The notes beneath the pieces are model-generated. The model worked only from the letters and a program-made list of their open reading frames with translations, did not search any database and was not told the origin of the DNA. From Proteromonas lacertae (lineage: Eukaryota; Sar; Bigyra; Opalinata; Proteromonadidae), in NCBI GenBank assembly GCA_002245135.1, contig NGBS01001013.1, forward strand, positions 1-27,935: a stretch of 27,935 nt of DNA. The letters are read 5' to 3'. Positions 19,567 through 27,935 of the stretch are shown in pieces; position 1 is the first letter of the stretch; the number at the start of each line of letters is the position of its first letter. The translations under genes were made by a program, and so were the position numbers.

Positions 19567-21004
19567 TTATTTATCCTTTTTATTCTCATCTCCTTCAACT
19601 TCACTAAAAGGTATTTTTTGGAATATCAACAACGCAAAGAATAATATATAATGACATACTTGTAAAGAGAAAGAAGATAATGGAGTGGATGGAAATACAT
19701 TATAACATATCTCAATTATTAACAACATTATCAATCTCTATACATATAACATAAACAAATACTATATATACCATAATTGTAGGGAAAGGAACAGACCACA
19801 ATAATAAAGGCAAAGTATGGAAATACCAATTATAAAATTGATAATGAATACTTCTACAAAACACTATACCTACAAAATTACCAGTAAACATCATCAATAT
19901 TATCTCCTGCGAATGTAATGGATAGTCCCTTTGTTGATAATCATCTTTAAATATTGTATTTATTACATTTGTAATACCTCTGTTTTGGAATAGCAAATTA
20001 TAAAAATTTCCTTCTTTTCTATTAAAACAATAATCAATATATAAATATATACTTTGTCCATTTTGAATAGAATAATAAAATTGATAATATATGTAAGAAT
20101 AATAACAAAAATCCCCATTTCTTATTTACAAATAACCATTCAGGAATAAACTTCCAATTTACAGTCCATATATAAGTAAATACTCTTGTCAATTCAAATG
20201 CTCTACTTACATAACCAAATGGATTAACATATAAGAATGGAATAGCTAAAACTAATTGAATTATTCCACAAATTGAGATTAAATACATTGTTCTTTTTAA
20301 TCCACAATTCTAAACATATAATAATATATATATATACTTTTAATAACACTATCAGTAATGGAAATGCATATAACATAACATTCATCTTTATTGATACTGC
20401 TAATGAGAAGAATGCACAACCATAGACATATTTCTTTTGTATTATATAATTCAATGATAAATAGAATATCATCATCGCTATATCATCATTGAATAATCGT
20501 AGATAGAATAGAGATTTCACTCTTTTTGATAGACATAATAATAATACAATCCACGGTGGTATGTATTTCATGTAACTGTAGAGATTTAACACTAATGAAA
20601 GGAAGATCAAATAAAAACCTAAGAATAAGTATTGAGCTAACACTATATTTAATCCTTTGTTGGTAATAAAGTACAATATTTCGTAGAAATACACAAATCC
20701 AGCTGGATACACTAAGGGTCCTGTATCTCCTTTTAAATGCAAATAATCATAGTCACCATGAATTGGACCAGATACTTCACTCATATATGCTTTCCAGTCG
20801 ATTTCAGTATCTAAATATTCAATATATTGCTACTATAATACATGGAACAAATCTAATAATCAATAATCCAAGAATAAATTCAGCAAAAATAATCATAATT
20901 GAAAGATATCTGAAATATTTTCTATTAAACAACATTCCCTTGATAAAGTGCAAAATTGGATTAATTCGTTTCTTTTTAACTTCAGTTGATTGATTTGTTT
21001 CCAT
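19567..21004 (-). CDS. ALG3: ALG3 alpha-1,3-mannosyltransferase, complete (436 aa, 5 exons)
   Basis: Exons are 21004-20842, 20810-20338, 20309-20053, 20018-19772 and 19737-19567; introns are 31, 28, 34 and 34 nt with matching phases, giving 436 aa, against about 438 in human. ALG3 uses dolichol-phosphate-mannose to add the sixth mannose to the lipid-linked oligosaccharide in the ER lumen. Family motifs are plain: [12 protein letters not shown] across intron 1, [48 protein letters not shown], and [20 protein letters not shown] with FHTLPLLLW. Many hydrophobic segments fit a polytopic GT-C enzyme. The frame is clean throughout. A basic N-terminal tail (TEVKKKR) precedes the first helix. Confidence 0.95.
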
Positions 21005-21155
21005 CAGGACAAACTAATTGAGTGAGAATTTAAAAGAAATTCTTTGAAAGCTTGATGGTAATCAAACTAATATTCCAACTTTTTCGATTAAAAAAGCAAT
21101 CACAACAATATATAATAAAAAAATAATTATGTTCTTTTTTATAGAAATAAGTAGT

Positions 21156-22438
21156 TTATTTAGAAGGAGTAATTTTTGAATAGGCTTCATTAATAATTGT
21201 TTCAATAACTTCATTTTCCAAACCTAGATCTTCAGCTAATCTAGGAATATTCAACAGCAATAAACGAGGAATCTTATTTGGCAAAGGATTACCATTCTCA
21301 TTACATTGAGAAATCATAAAATCACATAAATAATTAGCAATCATTTTTACTTCATCTTCATTTTGTTCAAAATCAACAATTGGAACATTAATGCCTGCAC
21401 AAACATCAGCATCTTTTCCTTCACTCTTTGGATTCTGTGGAGAGTAGAATTTACCATTCACAACTGGGTAACTATCAGTATTATTTCTACAAGTACCAAG
21501 TGTTGGATCTACTTTACTTTTATCTCTAACTTGTTCAAAAACAGGATGTTTTACTAATTCTGAAGCTGTTGGTCTTTTGGATGGATCTTTTGTCAGACAT
21601 TTGTGGATTAAATCACATAAGCCTTTAGAGTATAACTTTGGATCTAATTCTGGTTCTGGACTATCAGTAACAGCTTGAGAAATACCCCAAAAACCATCTA
21701 AAAATAATATATATATATATATATATATATTATATACGTTTCTTTTCATTTTCATAAGGATATTTCAATGTTGCTAATTGATAGAATATAATACCTAAAC
21801 TCCAAATATCAGTTTGAAATGAGTGTTTTTCACCTTTTACTCTTTCTGGAGACATATACATTACAGTACCTAAGAACGTCTTTCCTAATTCTTCATCCTT
21901 CGCTGTACCAAAATCACTCAATTTAACATCACCTTTGCGATTTAGTAAAATGTTAGCAGGTTTAATATCACGATGAAGTATATCTTTACTATTTAAAAAT
22001 GATAAACCAAGCAAAACTTGATAAGCTATTCCAATAATGGTTGGTTCTGAGAAGTGTATATGTTGATCTAATTGTTCCTGTAATGATCCATTGTCCATAA
22101 ACTCTAGACAAATATACACAGACATATCATCATTATTAACATAAGCATCGTAGAAAACCAACCACATATTTACATGGGAATTCTGATGCTAATAATCAAT
22201 ATATATAATATATAATATATAATATACAGAATGTAGTTCCTCTTAACAAATTCGAATTTAAAACTATTAATTCTCTTGCCATTTGATGTCTTTTCTCTTT
22301 TTCATTTACTTTTATTGATTTCACTGCCATTAGTCTCAATGTTTGTAAATGAATTGCTTTATATACTACACCTCCTGCTCCTTTGCCTAATTTGGTCAAG
22401 AATTGTAAGGATTTCTGTATTGCGTTGGCTTTGTTCAT
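21156..22438 (-). CDS. STE/MAPKK-like protein kinase (3 exons, first junction unresolved)
   Basis: Exon 1 starts at 22438 ([17 protein letters not shown]), has the glycine loop GKGAGGVV and the lysine in MAVKSIKV. Exon 2 is 22188-21738 and exon 3 is 21697-21156, separated by a 40-nt intron. Catalytic motifs [16 protein letters not shown] and MYMSPERV and the pattern SLQEQLDQH place it near the MAP kinase kinase (STE7) group. A C-terminal extension of about 110 residues contains [15 protein letters not shown] and an acidic helix with no recognised domain. Exons 2 and 3 are in phase. The natural donor at 22227 leaves exon 1 one base out of phase, so either a base is wrong or another donor (GTTTTA, in ELIVL) is used. 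Confidence 0.75.
21709..21737. repeat. (AT)n run in protein-kinase intron
   Basis: An AT dinucleotide run makes up most of the 40-nt intron 21698-21737; a similar run fills the intron at 16189-16242 of the PDK1-like gene. Confidence 0.8.
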
Positions 22439-22470
22439 TCCTGTTGTGTGTATAGTGATTTTATCGAGTC

Positions 22471-23069
22471 TTATTGTACCACTTCCATAGTTTCATAAGA
22501 TTGTTCACCAACGTCATTATCGTCATCTGACCCACATAGTTCATCTTGATCTTCTTCTAATAAATCCTTTTCTTCTGATCGAACAGACGAATATGTTGGT
22601 TTTGAATTGGAACTTGAATCTAACTTTAATTCACCTATACCTCTTTTTCTCTCAAAGAATTACTTTCATTTGGCTATGATTAAATTATAAATAAAATGTC
22701 ATACATCTCTAAATGCATCCATTTTTGTTTCTACTTGTGGAATGAAGTGTTTTTCACTAGTCTTAGATTCTGGCATTTTAGCGGCAGATTTTGGTCTCCA
22801 ATCAACACACTCCTTTGTGTATTCATTTAAGTACTTATCTTTGTTTCTAAACACAATTAGAGTAAATGTTATACCCTTCTTTTACTTTAGTCCAACCTCT
22901 TGGTAAATCTGAATCACCCGACGCTATTAAAAAATAGATATCCGATGAAATACATCCAGCAGCTGATTGAGGTCTTTGAGTTGAAATCTTTGGTGGAAAT
23001 CGTCTAATTAAAGATAGAGTAAGCATATTAATACCCTGACGCAGATGTACTACCAACAGGTCTACTCAT
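22471..23069 (-). CDS. WW-domain protein with acidic tail (4 exons, one frame offset)
   Basis: Exons are 23069-23035, 23003-22875, 22846-22705 and 22673-22471; introns of 31, 28 and 31 nt have matching phases. Residues about 44-74 form a WW domain: LPRGWTKV, then YLNEYTKE and DWRPKS, with the two tryptophans split by an intron. WW domains bind proline-rich ligands. Before it is a short Arg/Pro/Ser-rich segment, after it a charged stretch. In exon 4 the frame stops soon after an A5 run; with one more A it would continue into an acidic tail (EEKDLLEEDQDELC) to a TAA at 22471. I take the longer form as likely, with the offset flagged. Family role is unknown. Confidence 0.6.
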
Positions 23070-23304
23070 TTGAAAATGAAAAGTTCTGTGGTTTAAAATT
23101 TTCGATTCCCCAAATTTGAGTTAAAAAAGATTCAACTATCAAATATCATATCATTCATATGCTTATAGTAGAGCAACACTCAATAGAAAAGTAAAGAAAC
23201 GATCATGTTTTCCTGAACAAAAAATCTTTTGATTTATGTGTGTTAACTACAACTTAAATCCCGCAATACAGCATCATATAATATTAATAATAATATATAT
23301 AAAC

Positions 23305-23555
23305 TTATTGTTGTTCTTCACTTGATTTTCCCACAAGTTCACCAAAATAACTATTTAAATACAATAAAAATATGCTATACTCTCTGCTAAATGCTACTAT
23401 ATCTCTGGATTTTTTCTAATTACTTCTTTAGTCCACTTTTTCAATACCATTGGAAGATCAGGTGGTACTACAATCTGTTCTGCGCAATATAATCTTTGAA
23501 CATCGTTTATGGATTTTTCACTATAAAAATAACAAAACAAAATCATACAGAGCAT
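23305..23555 (-). CDS. RIIa (PKA docking/dimerisation)-domain protein, short
   Basis: The main exon reads YCAEQIVVPPDLPMVLKKWTKEVIR, a clear RIIa/ropporin-type docking motif (AEQI-x-VPPDLP-x-L). After NPE it continues, one base offset, into DIVAFSRD and, across a 30-nt intron, YFGELVGKSSEEQQ and stop. That is the standard length of an R2D2-type domain. Such proteins dimerise and bind A-kinase-anchoring helices, often in cilia or flagella. Start and first exon are tentative: a 7-nt exon starting at 23555 would need one more base to keep phase. The offset may be an assembly indel. Confidence 0.6.
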
Positions 23556-23676
23556 TTTAAGAAATGAAACGAAATAAAAAACGTATTTTGTGAATGAAAA
23601 CGAATTTATTTTTAAAACAGTTTTGAATCAAGCCAAGTTTATTTTTACATCGATTCATAAAAATCTTTATTTTGAG

Positions 23677-24890
23677 ATGAGTTATGAATTAAGTCACTAT
23701 GAAACACATTGCAGTGTATTTTCAGTCACTGGAAAGTTAAAATTAATAAATGTGTGACCAAAGAACAAGTAGAAGAAAGTAGCTTTTCTATTAGCTAAAG
23801 AATATGACTATTTAAGCTCAGAATTTAAACCAGAAACTAGTGTATTGGAATTAAAGAAAATTACCATCCTAGATTGCAGTTTACGAAAAAGAAATCACTG
23901 ATGAAAAGTATTTCAGAGATATAGAGGAGCAACATTTAAAAAACAGGACTTTACTTCCATTTATTACGTTTACGTTGATAAAAAAAATAATGCCACTGAT
24001 ATAATCGGTGTTTATAACCATGCTATGGTTGATGGTGGTTCTGGACTTGATTTATCATATAAATTCTGCCAATATTTATCAGATCCTACAATAGTTCCAC
24101 AAAAACATGGATATGCTTCAATTCAAAGACAAATTGTTATACCTAAAGGTGTAGAAGGATTAACATACAGTTATATTGATAAATCCACTCCAATATTAAC
24201 ATTCCCAAAATATCTGCATGAATGTAATGAAGCGGATAAAGTGAGTTATCATGTTAAAACTGAATTGATTAGTTGTGAGGACTTAAATGCAATATTAAAA
24301 GCAACTCACAACAATCATTTTACATTTCAAAGCTTACTATGGTTAACTACATTATTAAGTCAAATGAAAATGTTTAATATGTTTGATTTCAGTAAAGAAG
24401 TGAGATTCCATGTAATGGCAATGAGTAAAGGAAGATGTGAGTTTAATCCTCCAATATTGAAGGATGATATTGTATGTGGAGCTGCTTTTGTATTTGTTGG
24501 AAAGAAGATAAACAAAGAAGACAATGTGATTGAATTATTGAAAGATATTTCAAAGAATCTACACGATGAATTAAACAAAGGACAACAGATGTATGATTTC
24601 TTCATTAATTCTGATCATTCTTTATATCCTCCCTATTCTATGAGTTGCTGTACGTTAGGTAAATCACTTTGTAAGAAGCACTATGATGGTAAATTCTCAT
24701 TTGATGTGATTGAACAGAATCTATTCCCAACAACGTCGATATTCCAGGAGTTTCTGCTAATTTGCTTTTTTCATTCACAGTTGATGGAGTTGGTTGTTAT
24801 TTAAGTGATCCTTATACATATCCTCATTATCATGATGATGAAATAGAAGCTTATTTGAAGAATATTATTAATTTGATGAAAGTGATATAA
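23677..24890 (+). pseudogene. HxxxDG acyltransferase/condensation-like gene, several frame offsets
   Basis: The gene starts MSYELSHYETHCSVFSVTGK and ends with LKNIINLMKVI. The catalytic motif NHAMVDGGSGLDL (HxxxDGG) is in the open part 24025-24804, followed by the expected helices and a FSFTVDGVGCYLSDPY-like segment near 24770. These match the CoA-dependent acyltransferase/condensation fold shared by alcohol acetyltransferases, wax synthases and NRPS condensation domains. At least four one-base offsets (three before 24025 and one near 24740) interrupt the frame. No intron fits these points. It is either a decaying gene or a stretch with residual sequencing errors. Substrate cannot be read from the sequence. 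Confidence 0.6.
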
Positions 24891-25015
24891 TGTGAAACAA
24901 ACAGTAGTAAAACTATAGATGATCTTACTAAATTATAAATACTACTAAAATATTGTTAATTAGGTGTTTTTCTTTGATATGTAATTTTGTGTATTTATTA
25001 CATGTAATTTAAAAA

Positions 25016-26346
25016 ATGAATTACACAAATTCATTGAAGCTATTAGCAAAGAAGCCATAAAAAGAAATTTAATAAATGATGAAGATCCAACGTTACAAAT
25101 ACTAAACTTGGATGCATTATTTGAAAAAGTAAAGAATTGAAAAATGCTTTTAAAAGTGAATTTAAAGGAGAGACTGAATTTGCATTTGCAATAAAGAGCA
25201 ATCCTCTAACAAATGTATTGAAATTACTCAAAGAAGAAGGTTTGAGCGGCGAATGTGCTTCTTACGGTGAAGTATGATTATTTTTTCATCTAATTATTTA
25301 ATAATAGGTATGTCAATGTTTAAAAGTTGGATTTACTCCAGCTAATATTCAATATGACAGTCCCTGTAAAACAATGACTGAATTAAAACTAAGTTTAGAG
25401 AAAGATGTAAGTATAAACTGTGATAATTTAGACGAAGTTGAAAGAATAAACCAAATATTCACAGAAAATCCAGAAATATTAAACAAAAGAAGTGAAAAAA
25501 GTCATATTGGAATAAGAATCAATCCACAAATAGGTTATGGAAAATATGATATGACTTCAACAGCCTCAAAAACATCACATTTTGGAGTAGCCTATGATAC
25601 ATTCTATGATAAATTATCTCCAATATTTAATAAGTATAAGTGGTTAAATGGTTTACATTGTCATGTTGGAAGTCAAGGATGTCCTTTAGAATTGTTAGTT
25701 AATGGAGTAAAAAGTATATATAATTTATGTGAAAAAATAAATAATGAAATTGATCATAAAAATCAAATAAAAGTGATAGATATTGGAGGTGGAATTCCGA
25801 TAGATTATGGAAGTGAAAATGAATTATTTAGTTATAAACAATATGTAGAATTAATAAAAAAAGAAGTTCCAGAAATATTAAATGGTAAATATAAAATAAT
25901 AACAGAATATGGAAGAAGTATGATAGCTAAATATGGTTTTACATGAGTAGAATAGAATATGTAAAGACAATAAGACAATAAACATTATAATGAGTCATGT
26001 TGCTCAAATCTAATGGATATGATATAGATATGGAAATACAGAATATCTGTATTAAATAAAGATGGAAGTTGAAAAAAGAAGGAGAGAAAAAAGTGTATAA
26101 AGTGCTGGACCATTGTGTTTTAGGTGATATTATTGGTTATAATAGAGAGTTATATGAGTGTTTTAGTGGAGATTATATATTGATTCATGATACTGGAGGT
26201 TATACTTATTCAATGTATAATAGATATAATTCTATAAAGCTCCTCCTTATTTTGGAGCTAAAAGACTGGATGATGGAAAATATGAATTTGTTTGTTTGAA
26301 GAGAGGTGAGAGTTATGAAAAGACTATTGAGTTTTGGGATGAATAA
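25016..26346 (+). pseudogene. Fold-III PLP decarboxylase-like gene (DAPDC/ODC type), several frame offsets
   Basis: The PLP-lysine motif FAFAIKSNPLTNVLKLLKEE is near 25185, followed by GECASYGE. A 36-nt GTAT...TAG intron (25273-25308) is followed by VCQCLKVGFTPANI. The barrel continues with GIRINPQIGYGKYD, HFGVAYD, LHCHVGSQG, VIDIGGGIPIDYG and EYGRSM. The C-terminal domain has DHCVLGDIIGYNREL and IHDTGGYTYSMYNRY, the cysteine-GD and tyrosine motifs of the active site from the second subunit. This is the diaminopimelate/ornithine decarboxylase superfamily. Frame offsets occur near the start, near 25135, after 25940 and in 25970-26070. The central frame (25309-25946) is clean. Decay or sequencing errors are both possible. 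Confidence 0.65.
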
Positions 26347-26412
26347 TTAAATTGAGAATTATTCATTTTATTATTTTTTTTGGTGGGATATAAAACAAAA
26401 ATAACTTATAAT

Positions 26413-27870
26413 TCATTCATTTACTGATACATAATAAAACCCTTCATCTTCATCACTATCATATGAATCCTCTAGTTTCGATTAAAGTAACATTCTTCTC
26501 TTTATATTTCTATATCAAATTATATTCATAAGCTATACTTCTTTCAATTCATTATATACATTCATCTTTTAAAATGTGTTCTTTATTAATACACATTTTA
26601 TATTATCAAATTCTAATAGTTTTAACAAATCTTCAAACATTTCATCTTTTATTATTCCATATGACAAATCTATCATTTTCAATTCTTTTATTATTTTACT
26701 CTTCAATATTTCCTTCATTATTTCATTCAACTTTTCACTGTTTCGAATTCTCAGTATTCTATATATAATATATTATTATTATTATTATTTTTTTTATATA
26801 TACTTTAATTCAGGAAATATTGATCATTTTCATTCAATAATGGATTTAAATCTTTTATATCTATATCATTTCCTCGTTCTTCACATCCTAACCACAGCTC
26901 TAATTCAATCAAATTTGCATATTTACATAACAATATTCCATTCAAGTAATTCTTTACATATTCACAAGATTCTATTCCAAAATATAATAAATTTGGATAT
27001 TCATGATTACTTTCCATTATTGATTGTTCTTCACCATTCTTTAAATATAAATATTTCAATTTAGGAAACCATTCTAACAGTTCAGTTATATTCACTTTCT
27101 TTGACCAGGATAATTCCGATTCATTTGAAGTGTAATAACCTCCATCTAAATATGTTAAATTGATTAAATCAGAATGACAATCTCTGAATGCTTTGTTTAA
27201 TGTGTCATCATCAATCCTAATTTATTAATAAATAATATATATATATATACATACATAGCTCCAACTAGTAAATACTTATATTGATCTAAGGTTTTCTCTT
27301 TTTGAAGTTCGTTTTTCATAACATATGCAACTATTTCGTCATATCCTTTAGGATAATCATATTCATTATTATTAAAGTCAAGAAATATATAATTTGAGTC
27401 TTTTGTTTCATCAATTTCAATTTTATTAAAGCTTTGATTATCAGGAATAAAATCATGATTGAATTTATTTATCTATCACTATTAGAATAATATTTATACT
27501 TTTATCATATGCAACATATTCTTTAAGTATCTTCATCATTTCGAATCTTATTCATATAAACATCTATAATATCTTCTAAAAAGTATTTTGGATAGACTTT
27601 AGCTATATATTCTGCTTGACTGAAGAATCTGTTGCTTTCTTTACAAGTACACATTAAATTCAAATAATCAGAACAACTGAGATAGCACACATTATTAAGG
27701 ATGAATTATTGAACAGAACATCTTTACAAAAACTGGAGGGAATTTAGGATAATCTATATCACCAGGATGACTATATTGGTTTTATGATCTATATTCTTTC
27801 TATAACACTTTTCACCATATTTACAAGCTTGTCTTTTGCTAGATTTTGCTCTTTTGACAGTTCTACCATT
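26413..27870 (-). CDS. PBZ + F-box + STM4015-type leucine-rich repeat protein (5' end at or beyond window, frame offsets)
   Basis: Reading the minus strand from 27870: NGRTVKRAKSSRKQ leads into a PBZ zinc finger, ACKYGEKCYRKNIDH then YSHPGD (C2H2 spacing C-x5-C-x6-H-x5-H), a poly(ADP-ribose)-binding module. An F-box-like segment follows: LSCSDYLNLMCTCKESNRFF. The rest (27470 to 26413) matches bacterial STM4015-family proteins in order: YLLVGA, NLTYLDGGYY with SELSWSKKVNITELL, WFPKLKYLYL, LIELELWLGCEERGNDI with DLNPLL, then across an intron ILRIRNSEKLNEIM, ELKMIDLSYGIIKDE, and the end GFYYVSVNE. Several one-base offsets occur, mostly at homopolymers. A role in ubiquitin ligase recognition of PARylated targets is inference. 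Confidence 0.65.
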
Positions 27871-27935
27871 CTATAGTAAATATATATTTTATATTTCTTT
27901 AACAATATTGTACATTTTGATCATTTGAATGATGA

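Noticed and set aside
26576-27064. Plus-strand hydrophobic frame of 162 codons
   Set aside because: Antisense of the leucine-rich repeat gene; the family motifs are clear on the minus strand.
22228-27870. Programmed ribosomal frameshifting as in Euplotes
   Set aside because: The offsets differ in sign and context and lie mainly at homopolymers; no common shift site is seen.
1-27935. CRISPR array, rRNA or tRNA genes
   Set aside because: No spaced identical repeats with unique spacers and no recognisable rRNA or tRNA sequence were seen; the tandem repeats present are coding.

Overview
The window is AT-rich, low-complexity eukaryotic DNA. The host genes have very short introns (about 25-55 nt, mostly GTAT...TAG), Asn-rich stretches, and protein families typical of amoeboid or other free-living protists: a PDK1-like kinase with PH domain, a GPR180/TMEM145-like receptor, ALG3, and PBZ, F-box and RIIa modules. 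I cannot name the species; an amoebozoan or heterolobosean protist fits best.

Region 1 (1 to about 13.3-13.6 kb) is the right-hand part of a large intronless virus-like element of the Polinton/Maverick-adintovirus-PLV type. It carries a structural module: adenain-type cysteine protease, arginine-rich core-like protein, penton-like minor capsid protein, double-jelly-roll-type major capsid protein and FtsK/HerA (A32)-type packaging ATPase. Two tandem paralogous proteins close its right end, and several low-complexity proteins lie to the left. Most frames are long and open, so the copy looks nearly whole (none to perhaps one break visible), which suggests a young or still constrained copy. The left end lies outside the window; no polymerase B or integrase gene is visible.

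Region 2 (13.67-22.44 kb) is ordinary, gene-dense host DNA: a RING-H2 protein on +, then on the minus strand a PDK1-like kinase, a seven-helix GOST/GPR180-like receptor, an LRR fragment, a complete ALG3 mannosyltransferase and a second protein kinase. Exon structures could be read base by base for most of them.

Region 3 (22.47-27.9 kb) holds a WW-domain protein, an RIIa-domain protein, an HxxxDG acyltransferase relic, a fold-III PLP decarboxylase-like gene, and a striking PBZ + F-box + STM4015-type leucine-rich repeat protein. These genes repeatedly show one-base frame offsets, many at homopolymers, so this part is either decaying or sequenced with residual indel errors.

The most unusual item is the PBZ/F-box/STM4015-like protein at the right edge. 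The structural block of the virus-like element and its uncharacterised partner proteins come second.
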